Positions 1 through 8,324 of a DNA stretch of 40,874 bases are shown one piece after another. How positions within the stretch are numbered: the first letter of the stretch is position 1; every line of letters begins with the position of its first letter. The position numbers and the translations under genes were made by a program. The notes below the pieces were generated by a model. It did not search any database. It was not told where the DNA came from and was given only the letters and a program-made list of their open reading frames with translations. The DNA comes from Deltaproteobacteria bacterium (GTDB taxonomy: Bacteria > Desulfobacterota > GWC2-55-46 > JAJCZF01): NCBI GenBank assembly GCA_029262535.1, contig JAJCZF010000048.1:1-40874 (forward strand), written 5' to 3'.

Positions 1-1
1 T

Positions 2-457
2 GAACGGCTTATACGCGAGCTTAAGTGGCGCGGCCTGTCGGTCGGCACTATAAAACATTCGAGCCATCCCCACCCCATGGATATGCCGGGCAAGGATAGC
101 TGGCGGCACCGCGAGGCCGGGGCGGAGAGAACACTCTTCGTCGGCCCGTCCTCTCTTCAGTTTGTGACGACCCTGCATGATGAGCCGACCATAGCTTCGC
201 TTGTCGAAGAGTATCACTCGGATCTCGACCTTGTGCTTGTAGAGGGTTTTAAGAGTGAGGCCGGTGATAAACTTGAGGTCGTGCGTTCGGCTCGCTCAAA
301 GGCACCGGTTACGAATATTGAAGGCGACCTGATCGCCCTGGTAAGCGATCTTTTAGAAGAAGAGCTTGGCGCACCCGGCGTGCCTCTCTTCGAACTGAAT
401 GACATAGACGCGATCGCCGATTTTATAATGGACCGTTACTTTAAGGAAGATTCCTAG
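2..457 (+). CDS. mobB: MobB, molybdopterin-guanine dinucleotide biosynthesis GTPase adapter (5' end cut by window)
   Basis: The reading frame is open from base 2, so the gene starts upstream of the window and the N-terminal P-loop is missing. The visible part begins ERLIRELKWRGLSVGTIKHS, followed by the His-rich stretch HSSHPHPMDMPGKDSWRHREAGA. This is the typical MobB sequence after its Walker A motif. Later, LVLVEGFKSE matches the family's conserved D-x-x-x-x-EGF segment. MobB is a small GTP-binding protein that assists MobA in attaching GMP to molybdopterin. The ATG at base 77 is internal to the family alignment and should not be used as the start. The stop overlaps the mobA GTG by one base. 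The family call is firm; only the 5' boundary is unknown. Confidence 0.9.
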   Translation, partial: ERLIRELKWRGLSVGTIKHSSHPHPMDMPGKDSWRHREAGAERTLFVGPSSLQFVTTLHDEPTIASLVEEYHSDLDLVLVEGFKSEAGDKLEVVRSARSKAPVTNIEGDLIALVSDLLEEELGAPGVPLFELNDIDAIADFIMDRYFKEDS

Positions 458-1068
458 TGATAGAGGACGCCTCGTGCGTCGTGCTTGTCGGTGGTGAGTC
501 GAGGAGGATGGGCACGGACAAGGCGCTTGTTGAACTTGGCGGCGCGAGACTCGTCGAAAGGGTACTCGACGTTGTGATGCCGCTATTCTCCGACGTAATG
601 ATAGGGGCGCATAAAGAGACCGGACACGTTGAGTCCTTAAGACCCGGCGTTAGGGTCGTCACTGACTTTCTGGAGGGGAGAGGGCCTGCCCTTGGGGTCG
701 CCTCGGCCCTTTCGGCTGCTAAGTCAGATTGGTTATTTGTAATATCTTGCGACGTGCCGCGCCTGAGCGGCGAGCTTGTAAAAACGCTTGCCGGTATGAG
801 AAGCGGAGTCGAGGCCGTCATTCCAGTTGTAGACGGCAGGTCTCAGACGATGTGCGCCTTTTACTCGTCTAAATGTCTGACCCCACTTACCGAGCGGGTT
901 AAAGAGGGCCGTCGCAGCATAGACGGTTTTTTAAAAGATACGGAACTTCCGGTCCGCTACGTGAGTGAAGACGAGCTTTTAGACGCGGACCCGGACCTAT
1001 TAAGTTTTATGGATGTAGATACCCCCGAAGAGCTTGAGAAGGCGCGGGCACTCTTTAAGGAGTCTTAA
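457..1068 (+). CDS. mobA: MobA, molybdenum cofactor guanylyltransferase
   Basis: This is a 203-residue protein, the usual MobA length. Near the N terminus it has the nucleotidyltransferase signature VVLVGGESRRMGTDKALVEL, a variant of the family's LAGGxSxRMGxDKA. ISCDVPRL supplies the metal-binding Asp, and TDFLEGRGPALGVASAL matches the conserved G-P-x-x-G segment. MobA transfers GMP from GTP to Mo-molybdopterin, giving the bis-MGD cofactor of the DMSO-reductase enzyme family. The start is a GTG whose G is the last base of the mobB stop codon, so the two are translationally coupled. Three bases separate its stop from moeA. Finding mobA and mobB together implies bis-MGD enzymes such as formate dehydrogenase or nitrate reductase elsewhere in the genome; that is inference. 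Confidence 0.95.
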   Translation: MIEDASCVVLVGGESRRMGTDKALVELGGARLVERVLDVVMPLFSDVMIGAHKETGHVESLRPGVRVVTDFLEGRGPALGVASALSAAKSDWLFVISCDVPRLSGELVKTLAGMRSGVEAVIPVVDGRSQTMCAFYSSKCLTPLTERVKEGRRSIDGFLKDTELPVRYVSEDELLDADPDLLSFMDVDTPEELEKARALFKES

Positions 1069-1071
1069 AAG

Positions 1072-2358
1072 ATGAAGACGGTACGTGAGGCACAAGACGC
1101 GATACTTGAGCGCGTCGGCCAACTCAGTGGGGAGGTCGGAATCGAAGAGGTCGCTATCGGCGAATCTCTCGGCCGCGTCCTTGCCGAGGATATATCTTCC
1201 AACCGCAACCATCCGCCCTACGATATATCGGCGATGGACGGTTATGCCTTGCTCTATGACGATATAAAAAATGCGACAAAGGACGAGCCGGTACTGCTAG
1301 ACGTTATAGACGATATACGCGCCGGTACTATGCCTAACGCCGTGGTTTCTACCGGCAAGGTATCGAGGATAATGACCGGCGCGCCGACGCCCGAGGGTTG
1401 CGATACCGTCATAAGGGTTGAAGATACCTCCGGCACAGATAACGGAGAGAAGGTAAAAATATTATTGCCTCCGAAGAAGGGCTCGAATATAAGGTCGATG
1501 GGCGAGAATCTTCGTGCCGGTGAGCAGGTACTCTCTGCCGGTACTACGATAGGCACCGGCGAGGTCGGAATACTTGCCATGGTAAAACGCGCTATGGTGC
1601 CTGTCTATAAGAGGCCGCGCGTCGCCATACTTTCGACCGGTGACGAGCTTGAGGCCATAGACGAGCCATTTGATATTAATAAGATACCCGATGCCAATAG
1701 TTATTCTATCATGGCCGAGATGCAGGCCATAGGCGTCGAGCCGACTCTGCTCGGCATAGCCCGTGATACGCAAGAAGAGCTTTTGGAAAAACTCCGCGAG
1801 GGTATGGATTATGATGTGCTCATAGTTTCGGGCGGCGTGGCCGTGGGCCACCATGATTTCGTTAGGCCCTCGCTCAAAGAGATAGGCGTAGAGATGCATT
1901 TCTGGAGAGTAGCTCTCAGGCCGGGCCATCCCTTTGCCTTCGGTACGGCTTCTGATGATAGGTCGGGTGAGGGTAGGTCGGGCGGTACCATCGTATTCGG
2001 CCTTCCGGGCAATCCGGTTTCGTCCATGGTATGCACCTCGCAGTTCATCGTGCCCGCCATACGCAAGATGGAGGGACACGCGGCTCTCTTCAGGGCCACA
2101 TATAAGGCGCGCCTGACCGCGCCGGTAAAAGACCGCATGGGCAGGCTCCACTTTATGCGCGTGACGGTGGGCAAGGGCGCGGACGGCGCGGTCGAGGTTA
2201 CCTCCACCGGTCCGCAGGGGAGCGGCATACTGATGTCAATGGTAGAGGCAGACGGGCTTATGGTCGTTCCGGCGGAGGCCGACGCGCTAGAGGCAGGGGC
2301 TGAGGTTACGGTGCAGTCGCTCGATCCGTATGGTTTTCAGCCAGAGACAGGTTTCTAA
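1072..2358 (+). CDS. moeA: MoeA, molybdopterin molybdenumtransferase
   Basis: This is a 428-residue protein with the full MoeA architecture. The N-terminal domain carries SAMDGYALLYDD and the conserved RIMTGAPTPEGCDTVIRVED. The MogA-like central domain has STGDEL and SGGVAVGHHDFVRP, then FGLPGNPVSSMV, and the C-terminal beta-barrel ends the protein. MoeA inserts molybdate into adenylylated molybdopterin made by Mog. Start ATG 1072 lies four bases after the mobA stop, and AAGGAG in the mobA 3' end serves as ribosome binding site. The gene sits between mobA and mog, so all cofactor-finishing steps are in one operon. A short Arg/Gly/Ser-rich insertion (DDRSGEGRSGGT) precedes the GLPGNP motif and looks like a loop extension. 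Confidence 0.95.
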   Translation: MKTVREAQDAILERVGQLSGEVGIEEVAIGESLGRVLAEDISSNRNHPPYDISAMDGYALLYDDIKNATKDEPVLLDVIDDIRAGTMPNAVVSTGKVSRIMTGAPTPEGCDTVIRVEDTSGTDNGEKVKILLPPKKGSNIRSMGENLRAGEQVLSAGTTIGTGEVGILAMVKRAMVPVYKRPRVAILSTGDELEAIDEPFDINKIPDANSYSIMAEMQAIGVEPTLLGIARDTQEELLEKLREGMDYDVLIVSGGVAVGHHDFVRPSLKEIGVEMHFWRVALRPGHPFAFGTASDDRSGEGRSGGTIVFGLPGNPVSSMVCTSQFIVPAIRKMEGHAALFRATYKARLTAPVKDRMGRLHFMRVTVGKGADGAVEVTSTGPQGSGILMSMVEADGLMVVPAEADALEAGAEVTVQSLDPYGFQPETGF

Positions 2359-2392
2359 AAGAGACCGACTGTCAGAGAGGGTACTGTTGAAT

Positions 2393-2923
2393 ATGATGAA
2401 GATAGGCATAGTAACTGTCTCGGACCGGGCAAGTCGAGGCGAGTATGAGGATCTTAGCGGCCCGGCGGTCATGGCCGAGCTTGAGCGTTATATTCTTTCA
2501 AAGTGGGAGACGCATGTCCATATAGTTCCCGACGAGCGTGACGAAATCTCCGCGGCCCTTGTTGAGCTATCGGAGGTTAACGGCTGCTCGCTTATCATAA
2601 CGACCGGCGGCACAGGCCCCGCGCCGAGAGATATTACGCCGGAGGCTACAAGAGACGTATTGGAAAAAGAGCTTCCCGGCCTTGGCGAGGCTATGCGCGC
2701 GGTTTCTCTCAAAAAGGTTCCGACTGCAGTGCTCTCTCGCCAGATTGCCGGCATACGCGGCTCGACACTTATCATAAACCTTCCGGGCAGCCCAAAGGCC
2801 ATTGCCGAATGCCTTGAGGCCGTTATTGCAGCCGTGCCAGACTGCATGGACCTGATCGGCGCGCCCGACATTACGCTCGACCCTTCTCTTATTCACTCCC
2901 ACAGGCCACATAAACTCCACTAA
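2393..2923 (+). CDS. mog: MogA/MoaB-type molybdopterin adenylyltransferase
   Basis: From the double ATG at 2393 the protein is 176 residues and opens MMKIGIVTVSDRASRGEYED, the classic start of this family. It carries the molybdopterin-binding signature TTGGTGPAPRDITPEAT and the later LPGSPKA motif. The enzyme adenylylates molybdopterin to prepare it for metal insertion by MoeA. The frame is open further upstream (ATG at 2330), but that would add 21 residues overlapping moeA that do not resemble the family, so 2393 is preferred. It is the last gene of the mob-moe-mog operon. MoaB and Mog are hard to separate by sequence; the position next to moeA favours Mog function. Confidence 0.9.
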   Translation: MMKIGIVTVSDRASRGEYEDLSGPAVMAELERYILSKWETHVHIVPDERDEISAALVELSEVNGCSLIITTGGTGPAPRDITPEATRDVLEKELPGLGEAMRAVSLKKVPTAVLSRQIAGIRGSTLIINLPGSPKAIAECLEAVIAAVPDCMDLIGAPDITLDPSLIHSHRPHKLH

Positions 2924-3122
2924 ACCGTATCTGCGTTAGAAACCCGCTTGTTGATTTTTAATGTCTTTTCTGTTGATTTTTGGTATATTCTCTAATTATA
3001 GAAATGATAGTCTGTCCGAAATTATTTTATTCGGGCAACCGCGCCTTATATGACCCAATCAGCTTTTGTTTTTTATCTCTGTTCTTTATGCTTCAGAGGC
3101 TCTTCATGGAAGGTATACACGG

Positions 3123-4166
3123 GTGAACTTTAGCTTTAAATCAAAATTTTTCTTTGCCTTTACCCTGGTGCTCTTACCCTTCTTTATCTTGATTGCGGTA
3201 TACGCCTATAATATTAATCACATGTTCTCCTCCGTCGTCCGCCTGCGCGTTGCATCGGACCAGATGCATATGATCCATGGACTCCAGCTTTCCATTGCCA
3301 AGGCTATAATGCCTCCGAACGACTATATTATTACCGGTAATAGTATTTACCGAGATGAGTTTATGGCGGCGGCGGCAGAGCTGGAGGCAATATTCCCGCG
3401 CCTGGAAGAGTCGGTTAAGGAGTATTCAGAGACATTTGCGAATCTCGGTGAGGAAGATTTGCTAGAAGAGATGGAAACGATCGCCTATGCCAAAAAGACA
3501 TGGGTCAATATTAAACTTCATGCAATGAAGATCTATACCATAAAGGATCCGGTCGGCGACGAGGGGGCAATGAAGATCATGGAGGAGATGGACTATCGAT
3601 GGAGTTACCCGCTTGTCGAGCGTCTCGGCGCCTGGGCCATGGAGGAGAACAAGCGTTACCAGTCGATGGTAAGAAGCGCCCATGCCTCTCGTAAGCAAGC
3701 CATACTCAGTATTGTTGTCGGCTCGTCACTTCTTCTCTTGCTCAGTATCATTATATCTTTTTACCTGTCGAGGGTCCTTACGCGCCCGATTAAGGAGCTT
3801 GAGGACGGTGCCAGCGCCCTGTCCGGCGGTGATCTTGACTATCGCCTTAATTTGGACACAGGAGACGAGATAGGGCGCCTCGCCAATAGTTTTAACAGGA
3901 TGGGCGAGAGGCTTAAAGAATCTTATGCCACGCTCGAAGTGAAGGTCGATGAGAGGACCAACGAGCTTGAGTTGAAGACCATAGAGCTTGAAAAGAGAAA
4001 GGCCGACATGGAGCAGAAGGCCATGGAACTCGAGATGAAGAAGAAGGAGCTTGAGCAGAGGGTTGACGAGCTTGAGAGATTCAGCCGCGCTACTATTAAG
4101 CGTGAGTTCAGGATTAAAGAACTCAAAGACGAACTTAGAAAGATAAAGGGCATCATACTGACCTGA
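3123..4166 (+). CDS. Membrane sensor with HAMP domain and C-terminal coiled coil, no output domain
   Basis: From GTG 3123, preceded by GGAAGG, the protein is 347 residues. A first membrane segment follows a short basic N terminus (FFFAFTLVLLPFFILIAVYA). About 150 extracytoplasmic residues come next, then a second membrane segment (AILSIVVGSSLLLLLSIII). A HAMP domain follows (RPIKELEDGASALSGGDLDY through FNRMGERLKESY). The remaining 90 or so residues are a Glu/Lys/Leu-rich coiled coil, ending in ELKDELRKIKG. No kinase, cyclase or methyl-accepting domain is present. The next gene, 36 bp downstream, is a soluble PAS/GAF/HD-GYP protein that itself starts with a coiled coil, so the pair may work as a split two-part sensor (inference). 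An in-frame ATG at 3180 region is less likely because it would remove part of the first membrane segment. Confidence 0.75.
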   Translation: MNFSFKSKFFFAFTLVLLPFFILIAVYAYNINHMFSSVVRLRVASDQMHMIHGLQLSIAKAIMPPNDYIITGNSIYRDEFMAAAAELEAIFPRLEESVKEYSETFANLGEEDLLEEMETIAYAKKTWVNIKLHAMKIYTIKDPVGDEGAMKIMEEMDYRWSYPLVERLGAWAMEENKRYQSMVRSAHASRKQAILSIVVGSSLLLLLSIIISFYLSRVLTRPIKELEDGASALSGGDLDYRLNLDTGDEIGRLANSFNRMGERLKESYATLEVKVDERTNELELKTIELEKRKADMEQKAMELEMKKKELEQRVDELERFSRATIKREFRIKELKDELRKIKGIILT

Positions 4167-4202
4167 CGGGCCGGAACGCATTATTTATAAGAAGGACCAG
4201 GG

Positions 4203-6869
4203 ATGGAAGAGTCAAGAAGGCGCATACTGGAGCTTGAGCAAGAGATAAAACATCTCAGGGCCGAGCTTGTCGAGAGAGATGAGCGTGAGCGCGACGAGGA
4301 AGAGGGTCGCACGGCCATGCTCTATATGCTCGAAGATCTCAATGAGATTACCGACGCGATCGAGCGTAATCGCAACCAGTGGGAGACTACCTTCGATTCC
4401 ATTCCCGACCCTATATTCATCCACGACCGCGACATGCGCCTCATACGTACCAACCGGGCTTACATGCAGGCCGCGGGCGAGGCATTCCCAAAGATAATCG
4501 GAAAGTTCTATTACGAGGTCTTCCCAATTATGGAGGCTCCCTTTCAGCAATGTCTTGATACCTTGGACGGTATCGAGGCGGAGCACGGCCTGGAGGTGAC
4601 CGTAGAGGGGGTTGGCGCGGTATTCCAGGTGAAATCATTCCCCATAACGGACGAGCGTGGAAAGAGCTACAATACCGTCCATATCATGGAAAATATCACA
4701 GAGGATAAGCGCAACAAAGAACGTTCCAAAACGCTACTCGATATTAGTCAGCGCCTCATAAAGAATATAGATATCGAGTACCGCTTCAAGGAGACTTGCG
4801 ACGGTATCGTTAAGTTGGGTTATGACACCGTCTCTCTCGGTTTCATGAACGAGAACGAGAAGGTTGTGCAGCCCAAGGGCAGCGGCGGCAGTGGCGGCGA
4901 GCTGGTCTCGAAGCTCTTGCTTCATTACGACGATACCCCGCTTGGAGAGAATGCCGCAAGCGAAGCCATAAGTTCGGGCCGTCCAAGGGTACAGAACAAC
5001 CTTCGGGGTGAATCCACTATAGCCCCTCTGCGCGATCTTGCCGAAAAAGGCGATCTCGGCTCTATGGCCGCTTTTCCGTTAAAACATACCGATATCGTCC
5101 TGGGCGTTATATGCGTCTACCATACCGGTGAAGAATTTCCGAAAGAGGATATCGACTTTATCGAGGCCTTTACCAACCAGACCTCGACCTATATAAGGAA
5201 CTCACAGTTATTTGACGATATCAGAGAGTCGGAGAGGCGCGTAAAAGAGGAGATGGAGCTTACGGAGAATCTCTTGATCCTTTCGCGTGCCTCTTTTGCT
5301 ACGACCGATATGGACCGCCTCCTGAACCGTGTCGCCGAGTGCTCGATAAAGATACTGAACGCCGATTCTTCCATGATATATCTATGGGACAAGGATAGAG
5401 GCTGTTACTCTCCGGGCCAGTCCAGCGGCCTGCCCCCGGAGCTTCAGCCTGTCTTTAAGTCTTCTATCCTTGCCGCAAAGGATGTGGTCATTGACGGCCT
5501 TAGTTCCGAGCCCTTCGTGCGTGCCGGCGCAGGGGCCTTCCCGTTAATACCGGAGATCAAGACGGCTTTTATAATCCCCCTTGCCTCATCCGACAGAGTT
5601 CTTGGCATCAATGTTATAGGTTTCTTAAAGGAGAGAGGGATTACTTCGAGAGAAAAGCTGCTAATGGAGGGCATGAGTTCGCAGATATCGGTCGCGCTAA
5701 ACGAAGCGCAGCTCTACCGCGAATCTATTACAAACTCCATGGAACTTAGCCGCCGGGTAGAGACCATACAGGTTCTTTACGAGATAGACCGCGCCATACT
5801 CTCTACCCTTGATATAAACGAGATACTTGAGACCGCGGCGCGCATGGCCGTCAGGCTGATTGCCTGTGACGAGGTCTTTGTCGGGCTCGCCGATAATAAG
5901 AGAAAGGCCTTCCGCCATGCAGCCGGTTTCGGAGTAGATACTGTCTCCAAAGGAGAGTATATAAACTATTCGGATAGTTCGGCTCACGAGGTCATGCGCT
6001 CACGAGTGCCGGAGTACGTTGCGGATCGCTCCAAGGTGCAAGACCTGCTCCCCTTTGAACAGCGCCTGCTTGATAACGGCCTGCTATCGGCTATACGCGT
6101 GCCTCTCGTTGTAAAGGAAGTGGCTATGGGTTTTGTCGGAGTAGGCGCAAGGCGGCCGGCGGCCTTTACACCGGAGGACCTCTCGACTATTGAAAAACTT
6201 GCAGGGCAGATGGCCATAGGTCTTCAAAACGCCCAGCTCCTTACCGACCTGGACGAACTCTTTATCGGAACGATAAGCTCGCTTTCGGAGGCCATTGACG
6301 CAAAGAGCAGGTGGACGGCTGGACACTCCAGCCGCGTTACCGAGATGGCGCTCACTATCGGCAATGAATTCGGGCTTGATAAGGATGATATGCGTAATCT
6401 TGAGATCGCCGCTCACCTCCATGACGTCGGAAAGATCGGCACATTCGAGGGCATCCTTGATAAGCCGGGCAAGCTCACGCCGGAAGAGGTAAAGATAATG
6501 CAACAGCACCCGATAAAGGGCGCCGAGATACTGGCCCATATTAAGCAGCTTGAGGATGTCTTGCCCTCGATAAGGGGTCATCAGGAGTGTTACGACGGCT
6601 CGGGTTACCCGGACGCGCTCAAGGGCGAGGATATACCCTTCTTCGCCCGTATAATAGCCGTAGCCGATACCGTGGACGCAATGGGCGCCGATAGGCCATA
6701 TCGTTCCGGTCTTCCCATGAATATTATACTCTCGGAGATAAAGAATTGCTCCGGCACTCAGTTCGATCCTGACTGTGCCAATGCCTTTTTGAGGGCCTAC
6801 GACAAAGGCCTTATCTTGCATGATGGAGAGCTTCCTGTAGATTCCGTTGCTGGGGGCGCCCCCCGGTAG
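4203..6869 (+). CDS. PAS-GAF-GAF-GAF-HD-GYP protein, probable c-di-GMP phosphodiesterase
   Basis: This 888-residue soluble protein has an N-terminal coiled coil (residues 1-57) and a PAS domain from about 60 (WETTFDSIPDPIFIHDRDMR). About three GAF-like modules follow (near 170-345, 360-525 and 545-695). The C-terminal HD-GYP domain starts near 700. The catalytic HD motif is HLHDVGKIG near residue 739, then QQHPIKGAEIL, HQECYDGSGYP near 800, and ADTVDAMGADRPYR. HD-GYP domains hydrolyse c-di-GMP (in some lineages cGAMP) using a di- or tri-metal site, and all the listed metal-binding His/Asp residues are present. It follows the HAMP sensor by 36 bp, probably in one transcript. Signals read by the GAF and PAS modules cannot be deduced. 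Confidence 0.9.
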   Translation: MEESRRRILELEQEIKHLRAELVERDERERDEEEGRTAMLYMLEDLNEITDAIERNRNQWETTFDSIPDPIFIHDRDMRLIRTNRAYMQAAGEAFPKIIGKFYYEVFPIMEAPFQQCLDTLDGIEAEHGLEVTVEGVGAVFQVKSFPITDERGKSYNTVHIMENITEDKRNKERSKTLLDISQRLIKNIDIEYRFKETCDGIVKLGYDTVSLGFMNENEKVVQPKGSGGSGGELVSKLLLHYDDTPLGENAASEAISSGRPRVQNNLRGESTIAPLRDLAEKGDLGSMAAFPLKHTDIVLGVICVYHTGEEFPKEDIDFIEAFTNQTSTYIRNSQLFDDIRESERRVKEEMELTENLLILSRASFATTDMDRLLNRVAECSIKILNADSSMIYLWDKDRGCYSPGQSSGLPPELQPVFKSSILAAKDVVIDGLSSEPFVRAGAGAFPLIPEIKTAFIIPLASSDRVLGINVIGFLKERGITSREKLLMEGMSSQISVALNEAQLYRESITNSMELSRRVETIQVLYEIDRAILSTLDINEILETAARMAVRLIACDEVFVGLADNKRKAFRHAAGFGVDTVSKGEYINYSDSSAHEVMRSRVPEYVADRSKVQDLLPFEQRLLDNGLLSAIRVPLVVKEVAMGFVGVGARRPAAFTPEDLSTIEKLAGQMAIGLQNAQLLTDLDELFIGTISSLSEAIDAKSRWTAGHSSRVTEMALTIGNEFGLDKDDMRNLEIAAHLHDVGKIGTFEGILDKPGKLTPEEVKIMQQHPIKGAEILAHIKQLEDVLPSIRGHQECYDGSGYPDALKGEDIPFFARIIAVADTVDAMGADRPYRSGLPMNIILSEIKNCSGTQFDPDCANAFLRAYDKGLILHDGELPVDSVAGGAPR

Positions 6870-6984
6870 TTGAAGTAAGCGAGGGCGAGACCTCCAACGC
6901 AAACTCTAACGAACTGCGCCGTACCGGCAGTAAGAACTGACCTTCTCCTTCCCACACCTACTATAGCGAGAAACTATATTTTTT

Positions 6985-8181
6985 ATGGAAAGACTTATCG
7001 GCCTCTTCGGACTTATATTCTTCCTCTTCATCGCATGGGCTCTTTCGGAGAATCGAAAGAAGATTGATCGCAGGCTAGTCGCTTACGGTATATCCCTTCA
7101 GTTCGCCTTTGCCTTTATAATTCTAAAGACCGGCCCGGGCATGGTTTTTTTCGACGCTGCGCGTTTAGTAATGACGAAGATACTCGACTTTACCTCTTAC
7201 GGCGCTGGTTTTCTTTTCGGGTCCCTATCAAGCGACCCCTCCTTCGGGGCGATCGTGGCCTTTAAGGTGCTCCCGACCGTGGTATTCGTATCCTCACTAA
7301 TGGGCGTGCTCGTATATCTGAGGGTAGTACAGGCCGTCGTCAGGGCTATAAGCCTGGTGATGGAGCGCACCATGCGGGTATCCGGGGCCGAGGGTTTTAT
7401 CGCGACCTCTTTTATATTTATGGGTATAGAGGCTATAACCGGAGTGCGCGATTATATTGGCCGCATGACGCGGAGCGAACTATTTACGCTCATGGTATCT
7501 TTTATGTCAACCATAGCCGGTTCGGTCATGGCCGCATATGTGAGCTTCGGCGCGAGCGCCGGTCACCTGCTGGCGGCATCGGTCATGAGCGCGCCGGCTG
7601 CGATTGTGCTCTCAAAGATCATGATACCGGAGACAGGCAAGCCGGAGACCGGCGTTAGCTTTAAGAGCGGCTATAAGTCAGAGGATGTAAATGTGATAGA
7701 GGCCGCCGCTAACGGAGCCTACGAGGGGTTGAAGCTTGCCGCGACCATCGGAGCCGTGTTGCTCGCCTTTGTTTCGCTTATTGGTATGTTAGATTACCTG
7801 CTCGGCTTCACCGGCACTTCTTTCGAGTCTCTTTCATCTTACTTCTTTAGCCCGGTGGCCTTTATCATGGGAGTGCCCTGGGGCGAGTCCTTTGAGGTCG
7901 GAAAGTTGCTGGGCATCAAGATCGTCTTTAACGAGTTTATCTCCTACGGCAGGTTGCAGGGGCTTATAGACGCAGGAAAGCTCTCTCCTCACAGCACAGT
8001 GATCGTAACCTACGCGCTCTGTAGCTTTGCCAGCTTCAGTTCCATCGCGGTCCTTCTCGGCTCTATCGGGGTGGTAGCGTCGAACCGAAAGAAAGAGGCG
8101 GCGCGTCTAAGCCTCAAGGCGCTGATTGCAGGAAATATGGCCGGTTTCATGACTGCGACCATAGCCGGTTTGATATTGTAA
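6985..8181 (+). CDS. CNT-family (NupC-like) nucleoside transporter, divergent binding motif
   Basis: This is a 398-residue hydrophobic protein with the order of conserved elements seen in concentrative nucleoside transporters. The elements are SSLMGVLVYLRV, FMGIEAITGVRDYIGRM, ASVMSAPAAIVLSKIMIPE, KIVFNEFISY and YALCSFASFSSIAVLLG. The family normally imports nucleosides with Na+ or H+. Two ligand-binding motifs differ. The usual G-Q-T-E-A-P-L of hairpin HP1 reads GIEAITG, and the usual CGFANFGSIGI reads CSFASFSSIAV. The NEF motif is kept. The substrate may therefore not be an ordinary nucleoside. No ribosome binding site is evident before ATG 6985. It sits alone between the HD-GYP gene and lpxC. 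Confidence 0.8.
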   Translation: MERLIGLFGLIFFLFIAWALSENRKKIDRRLVAYGISLQFAFAFIILKTGPGMVFFDAARLVMTKILDFTSYGAGFLFGSLSSDPSFGAIVAFKVLPTVVFVSSLMGVLVYLRVVQAVVRAISLVMERTMRVSGAEGFIATSFIFMGIEAITGVRDYIGRMTRSELFTLMVSFMSTIAGSVMAAYVSFGASAGHLLAASVMSAPAAIVLSKIMIPETGKPETGVSFKSGYKSEDVNVIEAAANGAYEGLKLAATIGAVLLAFVSLIGMLDYLLGFTGTSFESLSSYFFSPVAFIMGVPWGESFEVGKLLGIKIVFNEFISYGRLQGLIDAGKLSPHSTVIVTYALCSFASFSSIAVLLGSIGVVASNRKKEAARLSLKALIAGNMAGFMTATIAGLIL

Positions 8182-8273
8182 TCCGCACTTTTTGTTGTAA
8201 AAAAGAGACTGTAGCTCTCTTGTGTGTGAAATTGAGACACTCTTTTAGAGACTGCTTCCGTGTAAGTGCTTGT

Positions 8274-8311
8274 ATACGCAAGGTTTTGTCTTTGGCATGT
8301 AACTTGCGTAT
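8274..8311 (+). promoter_or_regulatory. Inverted repeat overlapping a sigma-54-like promoter before lpxC
   Basis: ATACGCAAG (8274-8282) and CTTGCGTAT (8303-8311) form a perfect 9-bp inverted repeat with a 20-base loop. Bases 8293-8308 also read TGGCATGTAACTTGCG, matching the sigma-54 -24/-12 pattern (GG and GC ten bases apart). The predicted start point would be near 8319, only six bases before the lpxC ATG and inside its AGGA ribosome binding site. That weakens the promoter reading; the palindrome could instead be an operator or a hairpin. Confidence 0.35.
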
Positions 8312-8324
8312 CTATTAGGACGAT

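Noticed and set aside
1462..2151. 229-residue open frame on the minus strand opposite moeA
   Set aside because: It lies wholly inside a certain moeA gene and its translation shows no family features; it is a by-product of codon bias on the coding strand.
2924..3122. c-di-GMP riboswitch before the HAMP/HD-GYP genes
   Set aside because: Expected from context, but the conserved GEMM core words are absent. Only AT-rich sequence with several poor -35/-10 candidates and a small CCGAA/TTCGG stem is present.
6084..6902. 272-residue open frame on the minus strand opposite the HD-GYP gene
   Set aside because: It is antisense to a well-supported catalytic domain, with no recognisable motif and no ribosome binding site.
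8197..8219. Terminator after the CNT transporter gene
   Set aside because: The small AAGAGA/TCTCTT stem has its A/T run on the wrong side for plus-strand termination. It would only work from the minus strand, where nothing is encoded.
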